The position numbers were made by a program, and so were the translations under genes. The notes beneath the pieces were generated by a model that had not been told where the DNA came from, did no database searches, and was given only the letters and a program-made list of their open reading frames with translations. This document shows, one piece after another, positions 11,340 to 27,223 of a stretch of DNA of 64,000 nt. Origin of the DNA: Parietaria judaica (taxonomy: Eukaryota > Streptophyta > Magnoliopsida > Rosales > Urticaceae); the NCBI GenBank assembly GCA_954871525.1, contig OX940871.1, positions 21,947,086-22,011,085 of the forward strand, read 5' to 3'. The stretch's first letter is position 1; every line of letters begins with the position of its first letter.

Positions 11340-11446
11340 CTCTAAACTCAAGAAAAGTCAACAAACGTCGATGGGCTTGGCCCATCATCAAGACATGGGT
11401 TGCAACAGTATTTGATCCATTTTACGACATCAACAGTAAATATTGA
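11340..11446 (+). repeat. Relic of an LTR 3' end
   Basis: This stretch resembles the last 110 bases of the solo LTR at 18856-20502. Shared pieces include AGTCAACAAA, GGC(C)CA-rich sequence, TTTGATCCA and the end ACGACATCAACAGTA (ACGGCATCAACAGTA in the other copy). It is truncated on the left, where the hAT element is inserted. Confidence 0.6.
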
Positions 11447-11984
11447 TAAAATATTTAAGTGTATATCAGGAGGACAATGGTATTTGGTGAAAGAACAGTG
11501 AACATAATTAGTTTTTCATGACTAAGTATCAATTTACCTCTTAGTTCTTCACTAGTTAATGAATTTTTCCTTAAACTAAAATACACTAAACAAAATTATA
11601 CATATTTAAATCAGACAACAACTCAAATCAACCTACCAAGAAATTCCAAATGAAATTTATATAACTATTTAACTCATTTTCAAACATTTTTAAATAAACA
11701 TATTCAAATAAAAATTAGTCATTCCTAACTAAATTTAAAATAAAAACCAAGAGTTGAAATGAAATGAAATTGACGATGAGAAATATAACAAAGACTAAAA
11801 ATTGTAGTTTTCGTAATAAATAGAGAAAAAAAATAAATATAAAATATGTATCGGGTTAAACCCGACCCAACCGAAGGTGTTGCCCCGAGTCCGACCCAAA
11901 AAACAGTTGGAAGAAACACCATTGTAGAAGAAGAAGAAGAAGAAGAAGAGGAGAGAAACTCCATTGTGAGAGCTCAAGACAAGG
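11447..11984. other. Intergenic and 5' region of the STEEP/UPF0235 gene
   Basis: AT-rich sequence with a (GAA)n run at about 11927-11949 and GA-rich leader sequence immediately before the ATG at 11985. No clear TATA box was chosen. Confidence 0.5.
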
Positions 11985-15046
<3,062 letters not shown>

Positions 15047-16442
15047 AACCCGGATTCGACCCGCGTCAACACTTCAAATTTGCAGCAATCAAACAATTAC
15101 TATCGAATTTGTATGCCAAAATTGAAGGGAAGAAATGCCATTTTTTGACATAGCACTTTAGTCTAATGGTGGCACGGTTTTTTGCTTTATCAATAGTATT
15201 AAATTCACACATAACAGTTGCTGTTTTCTGATGGGCAACTGAAAATCTATATAAAAAAAACCGCTTAAAACCGATGAATTTATTATGCTTATTATCATTT
15301 ATTTATTAATAGATTTTTTTTTATTTTTTTTTTTATAAATATCAATCGTCAAAATTATTATTTAGTGATTGGATATTGAAGTACACTATGTATTACATAT
15401 GTATTATGTAAATATACAGTGTTTTTCTGAATATGAATACTTTTTTTATCTTTTAAAATAAACTATTCTATTTCTGTTTCAAAAACACCTTGTTGAGCCT
15501 TACGAATTACAAATTCTGATAGTTGAGAAAAAGTATATTTGCGACAAAAATATTTACATGTTACAAATTTTTTACTTTCAATATTTTTTCTATAGCAAAA
15601 AATTATAATTATATAATTTCTTTTTGGTAGAAGTAAATTATTGTTTTATTTACTTTCTATGTGAAGTTTCACGTTACGGCATTGTACTTTGATCATGTTT
15701 TGTTTTCGTTCCTTTTAATGAAATTGAACGCAAATGTACTCAAAATTATACTCAATTGAGACCCATACCTTTTTTTTTTTTTTTTTTTCAATGACAAACT
15801 AACTCAAATTCTACTTTAATGATGATTACGAGTAAGGGTGACATTTCTGATTTCGAGTCTTTGTTCATGCAAGAGTCCTACTCGTTATTTACTTATTTTA
15901 TGTTCATGCAAGAGTCCTACTCGTTATTTACTTATTTTATGTAGCCGCAAACCCGCACAATACCCGCCTCACATATATACCTCTACCCATCTATCTCATT
16001 TTACAGATTCTCAACATAATTTCTCGGATTATACTATCTAAAATTTTAAATTTATGTACAGAGCAACTAAAAGTAAAACTTAAATATTGCAACTTGAATA
16101 CATTTCTCACCATTTTATTAACTTTCAAATAATTCGAGCAGTCTGACTCTATTGCATTGATTTGTTTCCACATTCAAGTTAATAGTCTTAGAGATGATCA
16201 TTCAACAAAATGATTTCCCTATGAATCTTAGAGAAAAACAAACAAAAAGTAACATTGATGCCTTCGTTTGCAGTAAATAACCAGGTAATCTCAAAAACTA
16301 ACATCCATGGTCTTGGCAGAATCATAAGCTCTAACCAGGAAAATAAAAAGAAGTTCGGAAAAAACTAGCTCGAGATTCAAACGAGTACAAAATTGAAGCA
16401 AAGGAGAATTATCCAACTAGGCGTGACGACGAAGATTAACAC
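15047..16442. other. Intergenic between convergent STEEP/UPF0235 and RPL17 genes
   Basis: AT-rich with long T runs (15771-15789). A tandem duplication lies at 15862-15939 inside what looks like a decayed copy of the 9723 MITE family (AGGGTGACAT end, TTACTTATTTTATGTAG core). No gene is seen. Confidence 0.5.
15862..15939. repeat. Perfect 39-bp tandem duplication
   Basis: Two identical copies (15862-15900 and 15901-15939), each starting TGTTCATGCAAGAGTCCTAC. The identity indicates a recent slippage or unequal-exchange event. Confidence 0.95.
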
Positions 16443-18244
<1,802 letters not shown>

Positions 18245-18307
18245 GGCCGATCTCCTGCAACTTCCTTGGGCGAGAGTGGCAGAGAAATGGCGAAGAGAGA
18301 GAATCCG

Positions 18308-18369
18308 AAACCCTAATAACACTCTTTCTGCTCTAGGGTTTTGCTTTGGGCTGGGCTTTTTAATGGGCC
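18308..18369 (-). promoter_or_regulatory. RPL17 promoter: telo-boxes and site II motifs
   Basis: Read on the minus strand, AAACCCTA lies at 18341-18334 and an inverse copy at 18308-18315. Three TGGGCY site II elements lie at 18347-18352, 18352-18357 and 18364-18369. This is the standard composition of plant ribosomal-protein promoters, here packed within 130 bp of the ATG. Confidence 0.8.
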
Positions 18370-18409
18370 TGGACTCTAATATAAATGACAATACATTATT
18401 TTTCTATAA

Positions 18410-18855
18410 AAGGAAATAACGGTATAAGTACTCAAAGTTTTTGAAAACTTGACATTAAAAAAATTCAGGTGGCAAAAATTATCAAATTCTTATTTCGTGT
18501 CTTCCATCATGAATTTCTTCCAGATTCTGGTCACGTGTCAAGTTTTTAAACCCATTAAATATACCATTGTTTATCATTGTTAAAAATTAATTTAATTTTT
18601 TTAATTGAAAATAGTATACTTTATGTCAAAAAAAAGGTGACACTTGATGTGGTCTATTATGTTTTGTTTTTTGTTGTTATAATAATATACCATTGAGATC
18701 CCAAAAAACAATCAAAATATTTTCGTACGAGTGTGTAATTTGCGAATATTCTCTTTATTTTTTTTTAATTTATAATTAGTTCCTAAAATTTAAAACGAAT
18801 GGTGATATATTTTTTTGGCTTTTAACAAAGTATGTCCAAAATAAATCAAACTATA
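18410..18855. other. Intergenic, AT-rich
   Basis: I see no ORF or structured repeat between the RPL17 promoter and the solo LTR. Confidence 0.5.
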
Positions 18856-20502
18856 TGTTATGGGTAAAAACGGGATTGATTTTCGTAAACAAATTAATTA
18901 AACGAAAATTATCGTACTGATTTTCTTTAATTAATTTGTTAATTCAATTAATCTTTTAAATAAGGTTATGAATTAATTAAATCAATTTCAAAACCCAAAA
19001 CTCTCTCTGGAGGCCCGTTTCCGAAAAACAAAGTGTCCCGATCTTCGTAAAAATATAAAAACACCCAAAAACGACATAAAATTTGTAAAAAACGGGCATG
19101 GGACGGGCCCGGGAGCAAAAAAGACATCGGAGGCCCTTCGGTGGGACCCACAGAGGCAACAACCTCCAGGATCACGCCACGTGGCGAGCCCAGAGGCTGC
19201 CTCATCTTGCGGGGCCCACCTGAGCCCCCATCGGCCACATGTAAGGCCCGGATGGGCCCTGGCCAGCTCACTTGTGGGCACCCCCTCACCCACTTGTGAG
19301 GGGCGAAGCTCGGGAAGGCCACGCGTAAGGCCCGGATGGGCCCTGGCCGATCTCGAGCGAGCAAGTGGCCCCATTTGGGGGCTGCGTGGCCGCCCGATCC
19401 CGCACGGACGGCCGGGATCGGTCCATCTTGATTCGGGGACCTAAAAATAAATAAAAAATTGCCCGGGGACCCCCTGGAGCAATATTTTATTACACATGGG
19501 TCCCTGGATCCTATTATAAATAGATGCTCAGTTCAGTTAAACAGTAACTCATTCGAACTCACTCGAATCTTCTCGAGTTCTCCCTCTCTCTACCCCCGAT
19601 ATACTCGCCTCCCCTCAAATATCGTTCTAATGTTGAGCGTCGGAGGTGAATCATGGGGTAACCCCCCTGTTTCCCTTGACCTCAGGTGTCCCCTTTTTTC
19701 AGGTCCAAAAAATGAGAGATTTACGAAAAGCGGAAGCCCTGGTGAAATTCCTACATGGTCCTTGACCCGCCTGATAGGCCCAGTTCTACGCGGTGCCCAG
19801 TCTATCTCCAGTCCATTGCGCGGCTGAGGGTATATCCTGGGGACACTTGCTGGACCCACAATTCAGGACGAAGGGTCCGACCTAGGGGGATTTCTACTAA
19901 GATCCGGACGACTGAGGGATCGCTCTGAGGAGAATCCCCTGGAGAAAATCCTAGGGAAGGTCCATGATCCCACCTGCCCTTGTTCTAAGCTCTGTGCGGC
20001 CTAAGTTCTGTCTCCTAGTCCCTGTATCTGGATAAGATACCACGACTCCAGGGACAGTTCCAGCCTGGACTAAAACAGGCCATATCAGGTCGAGAGTCTA
20101 ACCTCCCAGGATTCACTTCCTGGTCAAAAACACTCCCCCGTTCGCTGGTACCTACGATCTGAGTGGTTCCCGAAGTGGTAACAGGTAGTGCGTAGCCCGG
20201 ATCGCCTAGGACCCCGAACGGCAAAGAGACTTTTGACCGGGCAAGTGCCAGGAACGCCTGCTCAGGGCCCCCACATCGGTCAATTAAAACGTCATCCTGA
20301 AGTCAACGATGACCACCCCGGAGTCAACGGGGTTCACGAGGAACGATCATTAACAACAAAATCTGTCATCCCCGCAACAGAGCCATCCAAGGCCCATCCA
20401 GAAGTCAACAAAAGCCCGCCACGTCAGCAAGCGACATTAGGCCAGGCCCAAAGTCCACAACTTAGGCCTCAACAATGTTTGATCCAAAAAACGGCATCAA
20501 CA
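18856..20502 (+). mobile_element. Solo LTR (1.65 kb), GC-rich
   Basis: It starts TGTTATGG and ends ATCAACA, with inverted TGTT/AACA tips. The flanks CTATA (18851-18855) and GTATA (20503-20507) are a 4-of-5 TSD. A TATAAATA box lies at 19515-19522 and a TTGAGCGTCGGAGG-type motif, common in plant gypsy LTRs, at 19633. A 24-bp block (starting GTAAGGCCCGGATGGGCC) is present twice, at 19241-19264 and 19325-19348. About 19080-20480 is far more GC-rich than its surroundings. No internal retroelement domains follow, so it is a solo LTR from recombination or an isolated fragment. Confidence 0.75.
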
Positions 20503-20507
20503 GTATA

Positions 20508-21138
20508 CATAAAAAGAATAAAGATATACAAGTATAGATAAGGGTCAATTTAGGATTTTTATTTTTTTTTAAATAAAATAAAGTACAGAAATAAAATTAA
20601 AATACACTTTCTAAGTATATTTTAACTGTTTTCATATGCTTATGAAAATTGAAAATAGAGAGTATATTAATTTATTTTTTTATTTACAAATAAATATTGC
20701 CACGTTTATAAGAAGTGTATTCCTTTGTGAAGGGTGAGATGGTAACTTCACAGCTATGAACAAAATTGCAGAAGCTGGGTCCGTGGCAGATCTCCAAGCA
20801 GAGAAGCTGAAGTAGAAGCCGTTTTTTTATTATTTGTAAGAACGTTTCGTTTCGTGCGTTTCTTACGAGAAATTTGAATTCTGATCGAATCGAAGTAGAT
20901 TTGTGGTGTGATTGATAGTGGAATTTGCAGATTACGAGTCTTCTTCTGAATTTGAGGTTCTTGAATTTTTTGATGGGTTTCAGCTGTTTCGGAGCTAGTG
21001 TTTGGTGGAATCTTCAATCGCCCGAGGCAAGTTTGAATTCGATCTGCCTTCAGCTCCGAAGAGGATCGCGATAGGGTTTCGGAATTGGGAATCGTGGTGT
21101 TCAAGATTCGATTCGGTGAAGGATTTGCACGCGAGACG
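20508..21138 (+). other. Upstream region and 5' UTR of the SWP73 gene
   Basis: AT-rich to about 20750, then a mixed-composition leader. I cannot fix a TATA box or transcription start. The 380 bases before the ATG look like a long 5' UTR. Confidence 0.5.
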
Positions 21139-23253
21139 ATGAACAGTAACAACCCGGCGAAGAATGCGGGGGTTCCGTCCCATTTCGTCGGCTCCGGGCA
21201 AATGGGGCCGCCGCACTCGATGGGCGCGAGTCACCAGCAGCATCTTCTCTCGCAGGCACATCCTCAAACACAAGGCGGGCCCCGCTTCCCGGGCCATTTC
21301 CAGCTTTCGGAGCCGCAGGTGCAGGCGCTGGCGCAGTCTCAGTTCGTGACGGCTCACGCGCAAGCGCAGGCTCAAGCCGCCCACGCCCAATTCCAAGCTC
21401 AGCTTCAGGCGCAGGCTCAGGCTCAGGGGCGCCCGCATGCCCAATTCCACAGCGTCAATGCGATTAATTCCGGCGTGTCATCACCTCCGGTGTCGACTCC
21501 GGCCGGCGGAAGTGGCAGGAGGTCCAACCAGAAGCCGCCGTCCCGGCCGCCATCGTCCAATACCAACGCGGGTTCTCCTTTCAAAACCATGGAGCTGACT
21601 CCGGCGGCTCAGAGGAAGAAGAGGAAGCTGCCGGAGAATCAGATACCCGCTGAGGTGGCATCGCTCTTGCCCGAGTCCGCCCTCTATACGCAATTGCTTG
21701 AATTTGAGGCCCGTGTGGATTCAGCTCTAGCGAGGAAGAAGTTGGACATTCAAGAGTCGTTCAAAATCTCGCCCCGGTTTCAGAAAACGCTCAGAATTTA
21801 CGTGTTCAACACGTTTGCGAATCAGAAGTCAAACACGCCAGAGGACAAGAACGCCGAGCCACCTTCTTGGTCGCTTAAGATCGTCGGGAGGCTATTGGAA
21901 GACGGAAAAGATCCTGTAATCGCCGGTACGACACCGAAATCGATTTCAAAGTTTTCGTCATTCTTCAAGAAGATCAGTATTTACTTGGACCAGAATCTCT
22001 ATCCAGACAACCATGTGATTCTGTGGGATAATGCCCGTTCTTCTGTTGCCAGTGACGGATTTGAGGTAAAGCGAAAGGGGGATAAGGAATTCTCTGCCGT
22101 GATTAGGCTCGAAATGAACTACGTGCCCGAAAGATATAAACTTTCCCAACCGTTACGGGAGGTTCTCGGAATCGAATCAGATAGTAGAATAAGAATCATA
22201 GCTGCAATTTGGCACTACATCAAAGCCAAAAGACTGCAGCTACCCAGTGACCCGACCACCTTCATGTGCGATCCGCCGCTTCAGAAGGTTTTCGGCGAAG
22301 AGAGGATGAAATTCACGACGGTTTCGCACAAATTATCGCAGCATTTAGGTCCGCCGCAACCGATTCACATCGAGCACAAGATCAAGCTCTCGGGAAACTC
22401 TCCGACCGGTAACACCTGCTACGACGTGCTGGTCGACGTGCCTCTTTCCCTCGAGAAGGAAATGTCTTCCTTCTTAGCGGCTACCGATAAGAACAAAGAG
22501 ATCGACTCTTACGATGAGCTGATATCGTCGTCGATAAAGAAGATACACGAGCACAGAAAGAGACGGGCTTTCTTTCTCAGCTTCAGCCAGTCCCCGGCGG
22601 AGTTCATCAACACTCTTATTGCTTCTCAGAGCAAAGATCTTAAGCTTGTCGCTGGAGACGCTAGCCGCAACGCAGAGAAGGAGCGCCGGTCAGATTTCTA
22701 TAGTCAACCCTGGTAAGCCTTGCTGAATTTTTACCATTTTTTTTTACCCTCGCTTATATTTGCGACAGCCTCTTCGGAATTCGTATACTCGGTCTACCCG
22801 ACAAATAACTTGATAAGGCTACATTACATAGGACTCTACTTAAGCATAGACATACCTACAATTAAGCTTTACATTCAACAAGCTTTCTTAATTGTTATCA
22901 GTGATAGCGAGCTGTCTTGACCTCCGGTCGGGTCTACTAATTATTCGCTGTATGTGTTTATCGAAATATAATTATATAATTCTTTTTGTTTAGTTCTCCA
23001 GATAAAGGTTATATATTCATGGGGGCCTTAGCCAATTTTTATTTTTATTTAGCATCATTAGGCTGCTCGGTTGTAAGTCGTCCCCGTTTATATAATGAAT
23101 GTAAAAAAGGTTGATGATGTTATTCGTGTGAGCGTATATAATATATTCTTACACTCGAATTTTCTCTCTTGATTCAAATTCAGGGTCGACGATGCTGTGA
23201 TTCGGTATTTGAACCGCAAATCTGCTGGAAATGATGCTCCTGGAAGTACTTGA
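21139..23253 (+). CDS. SWP73: SWI/SNF complex subunit SWP73 (SNF12/BAF60 type, SWIB domain)
   Basis: The CDS joins 21139-22712 and 23184-23253, giving 547 aa (Arabidopsis SWP73B/CHC1 is of similar length). The N-terminus is low complexity, with an Ala/Gln-rich stretch at about 60-115 and Pro/Ser to about 150. A basic motif RKKRKLPE follows near 160. The conserved SNF12 core follows, with the SWIB fold at about 335-415 ([42 protein letters not shown]). The single intron (471 nt) lies near the end, and the last exon encodes the conserved [13 protein letters not shown] tail. The protein is a core nuclear subunit of BAF-like chromatin remodellers. I start at the ATG giving MNSNNP. An upstream open frame begins without ATG. 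Confidence 0.95.
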
Positions 23254-25519
23254 CTCGAAGACTTATCTAACCATTGATTCCGTTTTATCGCTGGCGTTGT
23301 CTGACTGCTGTGACTCTTGAGCGGCCTCAAAATTTTCGGTCCCCTTGCAGTGGTAAAAGGCAGAGTTTGTTTGATATTTCCGGGTTTTAGTGATATGACT
23401 GAATTAGTTCCTTTACAGTGATGTTACTTGAAAGTGATATTGAAAAAGAAATTAGTTCGACAACTTGCTTGATTTTGCCTGTAATTCAAGTGTCGGACCG
23501 GAAAACTCGCAACGATGTTCACTATAAATCTTCTAGTAGTAAAAAAAGACAAACGGCTAACCCTAATTGAAGAAGACAACGGCTAAAATACCCGCAATTG
23601 AAGGACTACAATCATTCACATAATTATGCGGGTCTAACATAAAGCTACTTAAATCTCCGCCGGAGTGGCCTCGCTGTGGACTTGTTTTGATCCAAAGAGA
23701 CGAACATGCGAACTCATGAAGCTCTTAACCAGTTCTTAGTTTCCGGCAACATAGGTAACCTTTCTCGTGATTCTCAGAATACGTAAAGGTCAATTCATTT
23801 GCGGGATGAACGAAACCTCTGTAATACTTTAAATCCCGTCGACAAACTGAAACGTCAAGAACTCTATAACATAGAAACCGAAGTTTCCGGGAATGAAAAA
23901 ACGAAGGGAATTGCAAACGATATTATCTGAGTTGTTGTACACAGTTAAAAAAGGGGATTGAAATCGAAAGAAAACATAATAATTCTAAAAAGTATCATGT
24001 TTTGGCATTGACTCATTGATTGAATAGTAGTTATAAAATTGAATTAGCATGATTGGGAAACACTAATCACGTGGGCTTTCACCTTAAATTGAATTAGCAT
24101 GATTCTAAAAGTATCATGTATGGGGGAAATAGCAAAGGTTTGAGTTATTGGTGAAATAGCAACGGTTTAAATTATTGGTGCCGGTATGTGCGGAATTGAC
24201 CACTTCGTTTCCGAGATACCTGAAATGTTTTTACGACGTAATTGGGCATGTGGTAGCAATTCAATTCATGTCTAAGTGTCTTAGTCGTTTTTAACTATTC
24301 TATGTAGATTAATTACCACTTTAATTATTAATTGTGTTTGATAAGAAGACCGAGAGCCACCCTATTTATTAATCACTCTTGACCCGTCTAGTTCAACTAA
24401 TCGTTGTTTTAGATAATAAATTAATTCATGTTGAATTAATGAACTTAATTGATATGATTAAAAGATGATGAAACTAATGAACAATGCTATAATTCCAATC
24501 ATTTGAATTAGCTTTTTTCATGAATAAATAACATAGATTTGAGACAGTTAATTTGATCGGGTCTCGTCGTAATTTGTGTTCACTAACTGTTGGATTCGTG
24601 TCAATTGGATCCATCTTCAAGTGATCCGTATAAATTTGACCTAAAACCTCTTTTAATACGTGTTATAATTATTTAATATCTCATGTCGTAATTCATATTG
24701 TCACCTCACTTTTTTTCTAATAATATTAAAAAAAAGCTTAAAAAAATCATTGGAATTTTTTACAAATAATCATGTGTATATGGCATATGCTACTAAATGC
24801 TACGTTATTAGCCATTCCCTTTTTCTTTTTATCTTCATTAAAATTTATAAATTAAAAAAATGAAGGTTCGCTACTTTTTTATTTGTTTGAAAAAAAAAGA
24901 CTAGTGAAACTGAAAACTTACAATTAATTTAAAAGATTCGAAAAATAAAAATATTAGTTTTGATATATAAAATGTTATAAATCTTATTCACGGTATAATA
25001 TATGATTATTATTTATATTTGAAGTATTTATTTGCGAATATTGAGATAGAGATTGATGAACAATTTAATAATGAATTTCCTAAAAAAAAATCAATGATGA
25101 ATCAGTTTTGTGATATGAGATCAAGAAAGCTATTTTTTTATTTTTAATTTTTGTAGATATTTTAAAAATTTGTACATCAATTTATTCTATTTGTTGTGTT
25201 TTTTAGAAAGATGAGCCTCATTAAACCCTTCGAGTCCCCGAAATGGGTGTAGCTTGGGAGGAAAGAGTACACCACTTCAAATTACTACTGGCAACAACCA
25301 AACGAGCGTCCCGAACAAGGGTCGAGACTCCTTGGTAAAAACCTGAATTATTCAAAAGCAAAACTTAATTGCGAGTTTAGCAGGACTGTTCGCGACTTCA
25401 TTGCATTTTCTCGGATTAAAGTAGAAAATCACAAGTTCAATATGAGTAGCTATTAAATGGGTATCAAAGAAAATAGAGCTCAATTCAGATATATAATTGG
25501 ACTTGTTATTTAAAGTTTA
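23254..25519. other. Intergenic with a possible decayed MITE
   Basis: The SWP73 3' UTR is followed by AT-rich sequence. At about 24250-24710 the pattern GTGGTAGCAATTC...CTATGTAG...TATTGTCACC resembles a strongly diverged copy of the 9723 hAT MITE. Short direct repeats (AAAGTATCATGT) occur at 23987 and 24107. No gene is seen. Confidence 0.45.
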
Positions 25520-25745
25520 ATCACCCCATGACAATCCGGCTGAAATCGAATCTTTCGACCTACCCTGATCATACGCCCATTAAGTTCCTCGACGAGTAGC
25601 AGAAGCCTTTGTAAGCTAGGGAGACAATCCGTGCCTAAAGAAATTAATTCCTGACGCGAGGACCCGATTCTCGTGATTACGAGCCACAAGGCCAATGCCA
25701 TATCCTTCTCCACGGCCATCAATTGCGGCGTCATTTATTCTATTC
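25520..25745 (-). pseudogene. LINE RNase H (RVT_3) relic
   Basis: One minus-strand frame reads DAAIDGRGEGYGIGLVARNH, then ENRVLAS and, after a stop, KASATRRGT and WAYDQG. This is the order of a plant LINE-type RNase H domain (Asp near the start, conserved Gly block, then the Ala-Glu-rich helix). Several stops break it. No target duplication or other LINE domain lies next to it. Confidence 0.6.
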
Positions 25746-25774
25746 GTTGTTGACTAAGCAATAAGGTACTTTAA

Positions 25775-26060
25775 CAAAACCAAAGACAAACACTTAGTTT
25801 ATGGTAGAACTGATCAGTTGAGGATAAAAGCTTATACGGATGCTAGTTAAATTGCAAACATCATTTGTGTTTTCTTTAAACGGTGGTGCATTTAGTTGAA
25901 ATAGTTCCAAGCAAGCTACAATAGCCAATTTCACCATCGAAGTTGAGTTCATAGCTGCTTCAGAAGCAACTAAAGAATGCGATCTAAGTTAGAAAGTTTG
26001 TTGCTAATCTTGGTGTTGTTCCTAACATTGATATTTTAGTGAAATTCTTTTTAAAATATT
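25775..26060 (+). pseudogene. Ty1/copia RNase H relic
   Basis: Read on the plus strand it gives KAYTDAS, then FVFSLNGGAFS, NSSKQATIANFTIEVEF and IAASEATKE, then in another frame VRKFVANLGVVPNID. This is the order of the C-terminal RNase H domain of copia polyproteins. In-frame stops and at least one frameshift show it is dead. Confidence 0.75.
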
Positions 26061-27223
26061 ATCCTTTTTATTTTTTATTTTTTCTAATTTGTTTATAATC
26101 CCGAAATGGATAAATAAAGACTATCTAATTTCTTTTTCTTCTTCTTTTTAATAATATCTTAATGTTTCTATGTAGTAAGTTTCACTAAGTCGTACTATTT
26201 TGTCTATACGAAAATAAACGCCGTGAAAATGTGGCGTATTTATTTACCATGAACAAACGAAATTGTCCAAAATAGCGAATGTCATCTGCCATAGGAAACA
26301 ATTTCAGTGGTTTAATACTATTAAAATTGATAGTATTAATTAATTCGTCCAAATTTTATTAAGTGTCGATTATTATACTTAACTTAACTTATATTATGAA
26401 GTGGTTGTTAGGATAGCCTAGTGATAACGCAACAAAAATACTAGTACTTGTAAACATACTCGTCTTGAAAATAGAGAACAATAAATGGGATTGAAATTAT
26501 TTTTTGCAGAGAGAGAATAAACAATGTAGCGAAAATCATGGCATATATATAAAATGGGTTTTAATAATAGACCACGTGCCTTAAAATATGTTGGATATCA
26601 TAATCAATTCCATCCACATCTTATTCCATTACTATCTTGTCTAAGCATTGAACAGTTCAAAATGCACAAATTTTGATATAGATTTCAATCTTTGATGAAG
26701 TCTATTTTATATAAAAATATATATTAAAAAAAATTAAGAATGTTTCGTCACGGTTCATTATTTTTTAGCATCCATGAAGATGACAAACTCCTCATGCAAT
26801 GTATATGTATTTTAAATTTTTTATAATATTTGACTGATTATATATATAGATATATAATTAAACTTGATTGAACTAATGGTAATTTTATTATATGATTTTT
26901 CAAAACGTTTTGGATTCAAGTAGAACACTAATATATCTGGTGAGTATTTGCAAGTTTGATCAATAGTGTCACCTCAGTAATAATAATAATAATAATAAAA
27001 AGTTGATGAGAAATCGGTATTCGTGTCAACCCGGTTTCGACTTTTGACTCATGTATCCGGGTCCTAGAATTGACTATAAATTTGATTATTAATTATAATG
27101 TGATCAAATATAAATTACACTAATATTATATGAGAACTGAACCACCAACGCATGAAATCACATCACAAACACTAATAAGACTCGCTACATGATTTGATAA
27201 AGGGCTCGAGCTTAAATAAACGT
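26061..27223. other. Intergenic, AT-rich
   Basis: It contains a short AAT run (about 26980-27000) and ATATAT patches. Nothing coding is seen. Confidence 0.5.

Noticed and set aside
21085..21138. Longer N-terminus for SWP73
   Set aside because: The upstream frame begins with TTG and the conserved protein starts at MNSNN.
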